Of a stretch of DNA of 55,233 bases, positions 8,224 through 15,368 are shown piece after piece (positions within the stretch are counted from its first letter, which is position 1; every line of letters starts with the position of its first letter). The position numbers and the translations under genes were made by a program. Origin of the DNA: Natribacillus halophilus (GTDB lineage: Bacteria; Bacillota; Bacilli; Bacillales; Marinococcaceae); the NCBI RefSeq assembly GCF_900100185.1, contig NZ_FNEN01000007.1, positions 2,413-57,645 of the forward strand, written 5' to 3'. The notes beneath the pieces were generated by a model. The model saw nothing but the letters and a program-made list of their open reading frames with translations, searched no databases and was not told the origin of the DNA.

Positions 8224-9189
8224 TTACGATTCCTGGTTGAACCCGTAATGGTGAGGATACGGCAGGAAAGGGTGAACGGGCAAGAAGAAAGAGGGGGTGG
8301 TCACAGGAGGGATGACGACCTCCTCCTCATGATCGGGTTCAAGATGGCGGATCACATAAGCCTCCCCGCCTTCCCCTTCGAGTGCCATCGGAAAGATGCT
8401 GTAAATGCGCTCCCCTTCCGTTATATCCGCTTCATTGTCGTCTCCGTCCTCTTGTGAGGGGGATTCGAAACTAAAGGTCTGACTTTCAATCATGTTAGGC
8501 GGTTGCCATTCGTGATAATCCGTATCTTCGCTAATGTAGAAAGATTGCTTATACCCCTGTTCCAACGATTGGCCCATTTCATTTTCCAGGGAAGGGTCGA
8601 TATACAAACGATATAATTCTCCTGTATCATAACCATCAGGAGGGGGAAAGACGGTAATTTGCGAAGGCGAAGAGATAAGGATGACATTCTCCTGCCTTTC
8701 ATTGTTTTCATCCATGACATAGATTAAATCATTGCTTATATCGTCACCGGCCAGCTCCTCGTCGAACTCCAGTGTCCATGAATGGCGTTCATCGATGGCT
8801 GTGTTCGGCAACTGGGCAAAGGTGTCCCCGTTGTTTTGTTCAAATAAATTCACATTCTGCACCTCTTCGGGAACCGTTGTCGTTGCCCGAGGATGCACTT
8901 GTGTATGCAGGATGCCCGATTGATCATCCTCGGGAGGATAAGAAAGCTCATAGACAATATTCCAGCCATTGTCCCCTTCATAGCTGTCAACGATGGAAAG
9001 TTGGTAACCGGTATTCGGGTGCGGCCCCCAGTCAAGCGTCACCTCATCGCCTTCCCGGTCCATTTCGACGGCCGGAGGCGTGTCACTGTCCATCTGTTGA
9101 TCGATGTCTCCGATGGGTCCATTGGCATGAGCGATTGCGGGGATCAACATAAATGGGACGAGCACAAAAGATGCGAGCCAGCGCTTCAT
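8224..9189 (-). CDS. Secreted PrcB-like / Ig-like domain protein
   Basis: The product is 321 aa, very acidic, with a Sec signal peptide (MKRWLASFVLVPFMLIPAIAHA, cleaved at AHA). Residues about 50-110 (PNTGYQLSIVDSYEGDNGW, then HPRATTTVP) resemble the PrcB C-terminal domain of secreted protease-complex subunits. Residues about 125-225 look like a bacterial Ig/SbsA-like domain (SWTLEFDEELAGDDI ... LYIDPSLENEMG). The C-terminus is proline-rich and ends PHHYGFNQES. ATG follows AGGTGAAATT. The gene is convergent with prkA and interrupts the usual prkA-yhbH proximity. It is probably an extracellular or cell-wall protein; the function is unknown. Confidence 0.6.
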   Translation of the reverse strand: MKRWLASFVLVPFMLIPAIAHANGPIGDIDQQMDSDTPPAVEMDREGDEVTLDWGPHPNTGYQLSIVDSYEGDNGWNIVYELSYPPEDDQSGILHTQVHPRATTTVPEEVQNVNLFEQNNGDTFAQLPNTAIDERHSWTLEFDEELAGDDISNDLIYVMDENNERQENVILISSPSQITVFPPPDGYDTGELYRLYIDPSLENEMGQSLEQGYKQSFYISEDTDYHEWQPPNMIESQTFSFESPSQEDGDDNEADITEGERIYSIFPMALEGEGGEAYVIRHLEPDHEEEVVIPPVTTPSFFLPVHPFLPYPHHYGFNQES

Positions 9190-9379
9190 AATTTCACCTC
9201 ACAGCCTGAGACGTAAATGTAAAAGAATCCGTTACATGCCTATCCATATTCTTTACAAAAAGAAGGAAAAATGCAAGCGAAAAGTCAAAAAGTATGTAAG
9301 GTGAGCGGCAACCTTTCGATTGTCGTTCACATGAATGAGTGATACATTAATAGGTGGAAGCGAAAATGGGGGAATAGAT

Positions 9380-9919
9380 GTGAACAAGATAGCAAAAGAA
9401 TTATGGGATTGGGTGACTACATTTGCGGTTGTCATCATTATCGTCGTCATCGTGCGAGCCTTTTTCTTTGCCAATTATATGGTTCAGGGCGAATCGATGA
9501 TGCCGACCATTGAGAGCGGGGAACGGCTCATTATTAATCAGATCGGCTACGAAATCTCGGAACCGGACCGTGATGACCTGGTTGTTTTTCACGCTGACGA
9601 AGAAAATGACTATATTAAACGGGTGATCGGAACGCCCGGAGATGACGTTCGTTACGAAGACAATACCCTTTATGTGAACGGGGAACCCCAGGAAGAACTT
9701 TACCTGGATGACGATTTTAACGGGGAAATCACCGAAGATTTTACCCTCGAGGGGTTGAACCTGGAACCGGAAGTTCCGGAAGATCATTTATTCGTGCTCG
9801 GGGATAATCGCAATAATAGCCTGGATAGTCGTGAGATCGGATACGTGTCCTATGAAAACGTCGTCGGCAAAGCCAATCTTCGCTACTGGCCGTTAAGCGA
9901 ATTCACGTTTATCAATTAG
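9380..9919 (+). CDS. sip: Type I signal peptidase
   Basis: The product is 179 aa from GTG 9380, which follows GGGGGA; the in-frame ATG at 9335 lacks a ribosome site. There is one N-terminal membrane anchor (about residues 12-32). The catalytic serine is in QGESMMPTIESG, the general-base lysine is in DYIKRVIGTPGD, and the SPase box GDNRNNSLDSREIG closes the domain. It is the S26A family of the SipS/SipT type, which cleaves signal peptides of secreted preproteins at the outer membrane face. It lies alone between a divergent secreted protein gene and yhbH. Confidence 0.95.
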   Translation: MNKIAKELWDWVTTFAVVIIIVVIVRAFFFANYMVQGESMMPTIESGERLIINQIGYEISEPDRDDLVVFHADEENDYIKRVIGTPGDDVRYEDNTLYVNGEPQEELYLDDDFNGEITEDFTLEGLNLEPEVPEDHLFVLGDNRNNSLDSREIGYVSYENVVGKANLRYWPLSEFTFIN

Positions 9920-9923
9920 AATG

Positions 9924-9946
9924 AAGACCTGTGCCGGGTCTTTTTT
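9924..9946 (+). terminator. Intrinsic terminator after signal peptidase gene
   Basis: AAGACC / GGTCTT, with a 7-nt loop, is followed by TTTT. Confidence 0.8.
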
Positions 9947-9960
9947 CATATGGACTTAAA

Positions 9961-9995
9961 ATACATAACAATTCTACGATTTTACTGCATACGAT
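9961..9995 (+). promoter_or_regulatory. Candidate SigE promoter for yhbH
   Basis: CATACGAT (9988-9995) is one base from the SigE -10 CATACAAT. An AT-rich CATAACAATT sits about 14 bp upstream as a weak -35. B. subtilis yhbH is known to be SigE-dependent. Confidence 0.45.
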
Positions 9996-10062
9996 GATAT
10001 AACACGACGTGTCCGAGAGAGGCGTCGGTGTGAAGTACAAAAACCCAAAGGAGGGGTTTATG

Positions 10063-11238
10063 ATGAGCAAAAATCGACAACCATCCTTTGTCATTTCTGA
10101 AGAAAACTGGTCCCTCCACAGAAAAGGCTATCAAGATCAACGCAGACATGAAGAAAAAGTACAGGATGCCATTACTAAAAATTTACCGGACCTCGTCACG
10201 GATGAAAGCATTGTGATGTCCAACGGCAGAGATGTCGTTCGTATTCCGATCCGCTCCCTTGATGAATATAAAATCCGCTACAGCGACGACAAGAATAAAC
10301 ATGTCGGTCAGGGAGACGGGGATAGCGAAGTCGGTGATATCGTGGCCCGTTCGGGCAGGCAAAAAGGCCAGGACGGTCAAAATGGGAGCAAACCGGGGGA
10401 TCAGGCCGGTGAAGATTATTATGAGGCAGAAGTATCGATTGCCGATCTTGAGGAAGCGCTATTTCAGCATTTGGAACTGCCGAATTTACAGAGCAAGGAA
10501 GATGACAATTTGATCGTCGAGGACATTGAGTTCAACGATGTCCGCAAGAAAGGGCTGCAGGGCAATATCGATAAAAGAAGGACGATTCTGTCGGCGCTGA
10601 AACGGAATGCTATGGAAGGAAGGACGGGAATCAATCCTATCTATCGCGACGACTTGCGGTTTAAGACGTGGAACGATAAGGAAAAGCCTGAATCCAAAGC
10701 GATTATCCTGGCGATGCTCGATACGTCCGGGTCGATGGGGAAATGGGAAAAGTATATGGCGCGCAGCTTCTTTTTCTGGATGACCCGTTTCTTACGGACG
10801 AAGTATGAATCGGTGGAGATCGAGTTTATCGCCCATCACACCGAGGCGAAAGTCGTGGATGAAGAACAGTTTTTCACGAAAGGGGAGAGCGGCGGCACCA
10901 TTTGTTCGTCAGCCTACGAACTCGCGTTGGAACGCATCGAACAGCAATACGACCCCCAGCTTTACAATATTTATCCGTTCCATTTTTCCGATGGCGACAA
11001 TTTAACCTCCGACAATAAGTATTGCCTGCATTTGCTCAAAGGTATTATGGAGAAAGCGAACATGTTCGGTTACGGGGAAGTCAACGCTTACAGCCGTCAC
11101 TCGACGTTAATGAACGTGTTTCAGTCGATTGAAGACCCCCGGTTTCGCCACTATATTCTAAAGGAGAAAAAGCACGTCTTCGACGCACTGCAATGGTTTT
11201 TCCGCAAGGAGGAGGAAAAGGCAAAGGCATTTGTATAA
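10063..11238 (+). CDS. yhbH: Sporulation protein YhbH (DUF444, VWA-like)
   Basis: The product is 391 aa, the same length as the B. subtilis protein, from the second of two adjacent ATGs, which has the best distance from AAAGGAGGGG. The start is a typical [20 protein letters not shown]. Near residue 220, [11 protein letters not shown] is a metal-ion-dependent adhesion motif (DxSxS) of a von Willebrand A-type fold, followed by [14 protein letters not shown]. It is a partner of PrkA and SpoVR in a conserved module required for efficient spore formation. The mechanism is unsolved. A strong bidirectional terminator follows. Confidence 0.94.
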   Translation: MSKNRQPSFVISEENWSLHRKGYQDQRRHEEKVQDAITKNLPDLVTDESIVMSNGRDVVRIPIRSLDEYKIRYSDDKNKHVGQGDGDSEVGDIVARSGRQKGQDGQNGSKPGDQAGEDYYEAEVSIADLEEALFQHLELPNLQSKEDDNLIVEDIEFNDVRKKGLQGNIDKRRTILSALKRNAMEGRTGINPIYRDDLRFKTWNDKEKPESKAIILAMLDTSGSMGKWEKYMARSFFFWMTRFLRTKYESVEIEFIAHHTEAKVVDEEQFFTKGESGGTICSSAYELALERIEQQYDPQLYNIYPFHFSDGDNLTSDNKYCLHLLKGIMEKANMFGYGEVNAYSRHSTLMNVFQSIEDPRFRHYILKEKKHVFDALQWFFRKEEEKAKAFV

Positions 11239-11246
11239 AGGCAATG

Positions 11247-11278
11247 AAAAAAGCACGGGATTTGGCCCGTGCTTTTTT
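11247..11278 (+). terminator. Intrinsic terminator after yhbH
   Basis: A stem AGCACGGG / CCCGTGCT is flanked by A6 and T6, so it can act in both directions. Confidence 0.9.
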
Positions 11279-11326
11279 AAGATGTTCGGTGAAGTCTGAC
11301 TGATTGTGTGTGGGGAGGCTTTGCTC

Positions 11327-11673
11327 ATTCACTACCCTGCTTTTGGGGTATGGGAACGCGCTTTTTGTACCTCTCGGAGCGAGATACCTTGCTTTTGGGG
11401 TATGGGAACGCTCTTTTTGTACCTTTCGGTGTGAGCTACCCTGCTTTTGGGGTATGGGAACGCGCTTTTTGTACCTTTCGGAGTGAGCTACCCTTCCTTT
11501 GGGGTATAACAACGCGCTTCTTGTACCTCTCGGAGCGAGATACCCTGCCTTTGGGGTATAACAACGCGCTTCTTGTACCTCTCGGAGCAAGATACCTTGC
11601 CTTTGGGGTATGGCAATGCGCTTCTTGTACCTCTCGGAGCGAGATACCTTGTCTTTGGGGTATGGGAACGCTA
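11327..11673. repeat. 52-bp-period repeat array B, seven copies
   Basis: The box TTTGGGGTAT recurs at 11342, 11394, 11446, 11498, 11550, 11602 and 11654, always 52 bp apart. On the minus strand each unit has CCGAGAGGTA at offset 1 and ATACCCCAAA at offset 27, the same two boxes at the same offsets as array D near 45 kb. Two sub-types differ in the core (TATGGGAACGC and TATAACAACGC). Each core can fold as GGTA..CAA against TTGTACC. The unit is free of stop codons in several frames, which makes long spurious ORFs on both strands. Confidence 0.9.
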
Positions 11674-11869
11674 TAATAAAGAAATATTTCCGGACTTCCA
11701 ACGTAGGTCTTTGCAATAACACCGGCCCACATCCGATGGTAAGTTTTTTGTACGTCGAACCTAACAATGTAGCTATCAGATAATAACCGCTTTCCCTGAT
11801 GAGCATGACGATAGGTAAAATAATTAAGGCTGACATCAGTAAGCGGGGTATATCTGTGAGTTCGAACAT
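11674..11869 (-). pseudogene. Truncated membrane metalloprotease-like gene running into array B
   Basis: ATG 11869 follows AAGGAGG with a 7-nt gap; an ATG at 11875 is too close. The first 65 residues include one membrane segment, LLMSALIILPIVMLI, then RESGYYLIATLLGSTYKKLT and a basic RPTLEVRKYFF. The layout recalls small M50-like membrane proteins with HExxH in this helix, but the motif here is RESGY, so it is inactive. After residue 65 the frame continues only through the repeat array, giving a repetitive basic tail (RSERYKKR, IPQRQG). I read it as a gene whose 3' part was replaced by the array. Confidence 0.5.
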
Positions 11870-12023
11870 ATCCATTCCTCCTTCTTTTCGTTTCTAGCTA
11901 CTGTACATGAGGTCATCCCCATGTATATTTCATTAACATTGTATCAAAATGCCGAAAATCATTGTAAGAAACAGCGGTATTGTTGTCAATGCCGTTTTTA
12001 TAAGCCTCTTTGTGCATTAAGCG

Positions 12024-12049
12024 GTCCATGAGGACGAGGCCTCATGGAC
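12024..12049. other. Perfect hairpin downstream of the RemA-like gene
   Basis: GTCCATGAGG (12024-12033) and CCTCATGGAC (12040-12049) form a 10-bp perfect stem. No T-tract is visible on either side, so it may stabilise the 3' end. The rest of 11880-12060 shows no gene. Confidence 0.5.
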
Positions 12050-12059
12050 GTTAAAGCCG

Positions 12060-12338
12060 TTAATCCTGGTTCTTTTTCGCTTCACCGGCCGGATCCGGTC
12101 TTTTTCCGTTTAACCTTCGAATTAAACGGTTTTTTCGCATAGCAGAGGCGACCACGTGGCCGCTATCCATAAAAATCAACGTGTGTGTTTTGTTTCCTGC
12201 GGTTCCATCGACGAGCCTATTTTCATCCTGTTCTTTTCGCATAATCCGACGAACAGATGCATCGGTTGTTTCCTCCATGCGCAAAATACGATCTGTCATT
12301 ACGGTGTTGCCATAGCCAATGTTTAAATAAGGCTTCAT
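12060..12338 (-). CDS. RemA-family (DUF370) DNA-binding protein paralogue
   Basis: The product is 92 aa. It matches the RemA/DUF370 fold: YLNIGYGNTVMTDRILRMEE at the start, VRRIMRKEQDENRLVDGTAG in the middle and THTLIFMDSGHVVASAMRKN near the end. RemA of B. subtilis is a DNA-binding activator of biofilm matrix and osmoprotection genes. This copy is more divergent and sits outside the usual gmk-rpoZ neighbourhood, so it is probably a paralogue. Its ATG overlaps the stop of the STAS gene (ATGA), indicating translational coupling. A role as DNA-binding output of the STAS protein is inference. Confidence 0.75.
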   Translation of the reverse strand: MKPYLNIGYGNTVMTDRILRMEETTDASVRRIMRKEQDENRLVDGTAGNKTHTLIFMDSGHVVASAMRKNRLIRRLNGKRPDPAGEAKKNQD

Positions 12339-12718
12339 TTTTCGGCCTCTCTTGGCTCCATGGGCACATCGAGGGATGTTAAGGCGTGGTAGATGTCAGG
12401 AAAACAGCGCTTGGTATCAAGTGGGATCATACCATCATGACCTATTTTCTGGGCTGTGTCAGGACGGAGGCCACTGACGATTACATTCACGCCGATGTGC
12501 TCCAGGGCGAGGATCATTCTGGAAAGCTTATCGGGAGAGTTGGAAGGGATCCCCGATAGATCAATGATGAGATGGGCGTATGTCTTCTCGGAACTTTGCT
12601 GTAAAACGTCCTGGGTGATCGTGTCGTTTATACTGACCAGAAGTGGTAGAAGACCGATATTTTTCGTGACTTTCAGGATGGGGACCGATCGGTGATTCGT
12701 TGCTCGTTGCGCGCTCAC
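12335..12718 (-). CDS. STAS-domain protein (RsbS/RsbR-like)
   Basis: The product is 127 aa from GTG 12718 after AAAGGAGG. The sequence fits a single STAS domain: VPILKVTKNIGLLPLLVSIND, then AHLIIDLSGIPSNSPDKLSRM with the phospho-acceptor loop region, then LEHIGVNVIVSGLRPDTAQKI. This is the pattern of RsbS/RsbR stressosome proteins, which are regulated by serine/threonine phosphorylation. The usual Asp-Thr/Ser pair is changed (SGIPSNSPD). It is the first gene of a two-gene unit with a RemA-like gene and is divergent to the stress island. SigA- and SigB-like promoter elements overlap upstream. Confidence 0.75.
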   Translation of the reverse strand: MSAQRATNHRSVPILKVTKNIGLLPLLVSINDTITQDVLQQSSEKTYAHLIIDLSGIPSNSPDKLSRMILALEHIGVNVIVSGLRPDTAQKIGHDGMIPLDTKRCFPDIYHALTSLDVPMEPREAEK

Positions 12719-12804
12719 GTTGCTTCCTCCTTTGTGTGGGCAGTATGCTGAATTTTTTCATTATATATGATTCAATAAGATTGTTTCAAAATAACGGGCA
12801 GTTC

Positions 12805-12835
12805 ATTCTATTCCCTTCATCAATTTATGTCAAAC
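12805..12835 (-). promoter_or_regulatory. Overlapping SigA and SigB-like promoters for the STAS-RemA pair
   Basis: On the minus strand, TTGACA (12828-12833) and TAGAAT (12805-12810) are 17 bp apart. The same stretch holds GTTTGA (12830-12835) and GGGAAT (12810-12815) 14 bp apart, matching the SigB consensus GTTTAA / GGGWAW. Confidence 0.6.
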
Positions 12836-12859
12836 CAAAAATTCTGTTAAAAAAACATT

Positions 12860-12886
12860 GTTTAAAGGGGGTTCATACGGGGGAAT
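12860..12886 (+). promoter_or_regulatory. Candidate SigB promoter for the stress island
   Basis: GTTTAA (12860-12865) and GGGAAT (12881-12886) with a 15-bp spacer match the general stress sigma factor consensus. The site is about 95 bp upstream of the resolvase-like gene. Confidence 0.55.
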
Positions 12887-12903
12887 AACATAGCATCACC
12901 CTA

Positions 12904-12932
12904 TTGCTTCTGTTATGAACATTCGTTATGAT
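12904..12932 (+). promoter_or_regulatory. Candidate SigA promoter for the resolvase-like gene
   Basis: TTGCTT (12904-12909) and TATGAT (12927-12932) are separated by 17 bp. Confidence 0.5.
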
Positions 12933-12981
12933 GAAAGTGCAACTATATCAGTTGAATTGTATCATTTAGAGGTGATTTCGC

Positions 12982-13554
12982 TTGGTTAAGCTGGCTTATA
13001 CACGTGTCGTATCGGAGAACGCGGAAGCACGGGATCAGGTGCAGCAAATGGAAGCGATGGGGATCGACGATTTTTATCATGAGCACGCCGCCGGGGTGAG
13101 CCAATCGTATCCCGAACGAGAGCAGTTACTACAAAACGTTGAAGCCGGCGATGAAATCCATGTGACAGACTTAGCCAAACTTGTTCGAAGTACCGAAGAC
13201 TTGTTTGATGTGATTCTTCACCTGCGAGACAAAGACGCTTTGTTGTACTCCTTGGCCGAATCGTGGCTGGATTTCTCCGAGCACAATCCGTACAACGACT
13301 ATTTCCTAAGCATTATTGAGAAGCTTCAACAATTGACCAGCGATATTCGGCAGATGCGCAGACAAGAAGGTGTGGAAGCCGCGAAACACGAAGGCAAATA
13401 CCAAGGGCGCAAAAAAACGTATGACAGCCATCATCCGGGCATGAATCATGCCATTGAGCTTTATCGCGAAGGCCGTCATACCGTGAAGCACATCTGTGAA
13501 ATCACACAAATTTCCAGAGCTTCGTTGTATCGTGAGCTGAAAAGAAGGAGTTAA
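12982..13554 (+). CDS. Resolvase-like protein lacking the catalytic serine
   Basis: The product is 190 aa, from TTG 12982 after GAGGTGAT. It has an N-terminal resolvase domain (residues 1-130) and a C-terminal Hin-like helix-turn-helix (VKHICEITQISRASLYRELK). Aligned to Tn3/gamma-delta resolvase without gaps (YTRVVSENAEARDQ against YARVSTSQQSLDIQ), the nucleophilic Ser10 position holds Val. The DRLGR arginine motif is AKLVR, so one catalytic Arg is Lys. Recombination is therefore unlikely and a sequence-specific DNA-binding regulator is more probable. It is the first gene before two universal stress proteins. An adjacent Ser11 might substitute; I consider that unlikely. Confidence 0.75.
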   Translation: MVKLAYTRVVSENAEARDQVQQMEAMGIDDFYHEHAAGVSQSYPEREQLLQNVEAGDEIHVTDLAKLVRSTEDLFDVILHLRDKDALLYSLAESWLDFSEHNPYNDYFLSIIEKLQQLTSDIRQMRRQEGVEAAKHEGKYQGRKKTYDSHHPGMNHAIELYREGRHTVKHICEITQISRASLYRELKRRS

Positions 13555-13597
13555 AAAGGGGCATAAAATCAACAATAGTCGAAGGGAGGGATATCTT

Positions 13598-14032
13598 ATG
13601 GGCGCGTATAAAAATATTTTACTCGGCGTTGATGTTCATGGTCCGGAAGGGAACAAGCCTTTTCAGCAAGCGTGCGCCTATGCGAGGGATCATGATGCCA
13701 CCCTGCATATCGCGACGGTGTTGAATACAAAGGGCGCCAGTACACAGGAACGTATGGATCCAAAATTAAAAGAACTGAAACGCCAGGCTTATGAAATTCT
13801 TGAGGACTATCAGCAACAGGCGAAGGAAAAAGGCGTTTCCCACGTTAAGATGATTTTAGATACCGGCTCCCCAAAAGCAAGGATCACCCGGCACTTAGTT
13901 CCGGAGTATGATATTGATCTGGTTGTTGTGGGGGCTACACAGGGCAACAAACTGGAAAATATCCTCTTGGGAAGCGACGCTGAAGGGATTATCCGCGAGG
14001 CGAAATGTGACGTTTTGACCGTGCGGGAATGA
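13598..14032 (+). CDS. Universal stress protein (UspA family)
   Basis: The product is 144 aa with a single UspA alpha/beta domain. It starts with ILLGVDVHGPEGNKPFQQAC (the conserved Asp after strand 1) and ends with DLVVVGATQGNKLENILLGS and CDVLTVRE. The nucleotide loop is close to the ATP-binding GxxG-x9-GS/T pattern but has shifted spacing. A ribosome site GGGAGGG lies 8-12 nt upstream. It probably dimerises with itself or with the next UspA protein. It is in an apparent operon behind the resolvase-like gene. Confidence 0.88.
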   Translation: MGAYKNILLGVDVHGPEGNKPFQQACAYARDHDATLHIATVLNTKGASTQERMDPKLKELKRQAYEILEDYQQQAKEKGVSHVKMILDTGSPKARITRHLVPEYDIDLVVVGATQGNKLENILLGSDAEGIIREAKCDVLTVRE

Positions 14033-14067
14033 AGAACCATGTCTAACAAAACGGAGGTGTTTTCAGG

Positions 14068-14514
14068 ATGAGCCATGCCCCGAACACTATTGTTGTCGCC
14101 GTCGATGATCGGCCGGAAGGGCAGCTCGCTCGCCAAAAGGCGATGGATATGGCCGTTCAACACAACGCTCAGCTTATTTTGGTCCACGTGATCAATCTCA
14201 ATCTCCATCACTATATCGACAGAACGAACATCACATTTCGATCCAACCTTGCGGCAAAGCGGCGGCAAATGCTGGTGGATTATCAGCATATGTGCTATCA
14301 AGAGGGTGGATTTTACCCGAAAGCTGAATTGGCTTTCGGTCAACCGGAGAAAATTCTGGCCACTGACATCATGGAAAAATACGATCCTCAGCTGATCATT
14401 GTCGGGACGAGACGGAAAAAAGGAATCCGTCAATGGTTAAAAGGCCAAAATGATCGTCGCCTTAGCCGACGGGTGCCGTGTGATGTACTAACCGTTCAGG
14501 CAGAGAAACATTAA
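14068..14514 (+). CDS. Universal stress protein, divergent ATP loop
   Basis: The product is 148 aa in the UspA family. IVVAVDDRPEGQLARQKAMD at the start and LIIVGTRRKKGIRQWLKGQN near the end align with the family, followed by CDVLTVQ. The Ser/Thr that normally closes the phosphate loop is replaced (KGQND), so ATP binding is doubtful. GGAGGTG precedes the ATG. It lies 35 bp after the first usp gene. The tandem pair suggests heterodimer formation, which is inference. Confidence 0.85.
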   Translation: MSHAPNTIVVAVDDRPEGQLARQKAMDMAVQHNAQLILVHVINLNLHHYIDRTNITFRSNLAAKRRQMLVDYQHMCYQEGGFYPKAELAFGQPEKILATDIMEKYDPQLIIVGTRRKKGIRQWLKGQNDRRLSRRVPCDVLTVQAEKH

Positions 14515-14538
14515 AATCTTGCGAGGGAGGCTAAATCG

Positions 14539-14820
14539 ATGAAAGTCGACGCATTATATACCAATGATGGCAAAGTGATAAACTTCCGTGTCGGTAACCT
14601 TGCGATCACCGAAAATGACCAATGGACCGCCACCTTCCATAATGTCGGCGAACAAAATCTCTTGTTCGAAGCGGTCAGTTCCAAAACGCCGATGTACTTT
14701 ACGTTTGAGACCGAGAAAGGATCCTACGAAGGACGGGCGATTGTCGCGGATATTGACAGTTCGAAACAGGAAAACATTGTCACGTTGGAAAGTGCCGGTA
14801 ATTTGACGCAAAAAGGTTAA
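14539..14820 (+). CDS. Unknown 93-aa stress-island protein
   Basis: The product is 93 aa from ATG after GCGAGGGAGG. It is rich in beta-strand text (YFTFETEKGSYEGRAIVADI) and has no signal peptide, cysteine or membrane segment. The composition suggests a small cytosolic beta protein, possibly OB- or PilZ-like, but I do not recognise a family. It is 24 bp behind the second usp gene and in the same operon by spacing. Confidence 0.65.
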   Translation: MKVDALYTNDGKVINFRVGNLAITENDQWTATFHNVGEQNLLFEAVSSKTPMYFTFETEKGSYEGRAIVADIDSSKQENIVTLESAGNLTQKG

Positions 14821-14836
14821 TATTTATGGGTCCTGG

Positions 14837-15088
14837 ATGATTAGGATAAGGGGGAAACAAGGACCAAACAGGTTAGTAACAGGTCAGAACTATAAAGCCT
14901 ATGAACTTGACAGTTTTGTAAGTACGACAGACGTTGTGCTGATGTCGACTAATGAAAACCAGCTCTTTACAGAACCCGAACGGGAATATAAAGTGACGCA
15001 TGAATTCGAAGGCTTTTTTGAACATTCATCCGAAGATGGGGAGAAATATTTCCGAAAGAAAAAAGCCTATGTGGTTGAAAAAGCGTAA
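14837..15088 (+). CDS. Unknown 83-aa stress-island protein
   Basis: The product is 83 aa, with ATG 14837 as the only plausible start. The ribosome site is weak. A purine-rich AAGGGGG lies inside the first codons instead. The sequence is charged, with EPEREYKVTHEFEGFFEHSS and a basic RKKKAYVVEK end. There is no recognised motif. It is 16 bp after the previous gene, so probably coupled to it. Confidence 0.55.
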   Translation: MIRIRGKQGPNRLVTGQNYKAYELDSFVSTTDVVLMSTNENQLFTEPEREYKVTHEFEGFFEHSSEDGEKYFRKKKAYVVEKA

Positions 15089-15116
15089 AGCGTAATCTCC
15101 ACTAACCACAACCACA

Positions 15117-15147
15117 AGCTTCGGGCACGAGACTTAAGCCCGAAGCT
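15117..15147 (+). other. Intercistronic hairpin in the stress island
   Basis: AGCTTCGGGC (15117-15126) and GCCCGAAGCT (15138-15147) form a perfect 10-bp stem with an 11-nt loop just before the ribosome site of the next gene. No T-tract follows, so it is more likely a processing or stability element than a terminator. Confidence 0.6.
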
Positions 15148-15168
15148 ATGTATGAAAGGAAGAGAAAG

Positions 15169-15351
15169 GTGAAACCACACAACGTCACAGTATCTTTACG
15201 GAATGGTCACACCATACACATGACGGAAGATGCTGAGAATGAACACGAAATTAAAAATGAGATTCTGGGAGAAACCGGAAATTATCATAAAAACGGCGTT
15301 TTTTTCGATAAAAAGGATGTCGTCTCCGTCGAAGTCTCAGAACAAACGTAG
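15169..15351 (+). CDS. Unknown 60-aa stress-island protein
   Basis: The GTG at 15169 follows AAAGGA with good spacing; an ATG at 15148 seven codons upstream overlaps that ribosome site. The peptide has a short beta-like domain: VTVSLRNGHTIHMTEDAENE then GVFFDKKDVVSVEV. This looks like a small barrel where a polar patch follows two strands. There is no named family. It is 17 bp before the baeRF-like gene. Confidence 0.6.
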   Translation: MKPHNVTVSLRNGHTIHMTEDAENEHEIKNEILGETGNYHKNGVFFDKKDVVSVEVSEQT

Positions 15352-15368
15352 CAAAGGAGGGAACCTCT

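Noticed and set aside
11327-11673. CRISPR array
   Set aside because: The units are near-identical along their full 52 bp, with no unique spacers between constant repeats, and no cas genes are nearby.
11308-11676. 122-codon plus-strand ORF in array B
   Set aside because: It lies wholly inside the tandem repeat, without a ribosome site. Its Phe/Leu-rich text is a product of repeat periodicity.
12982-13554. Mobile-element resolvase or prophage integrase
   Set aside because: Catalytic residues are lost and no attachment sites, transposase or phage genes surround it.
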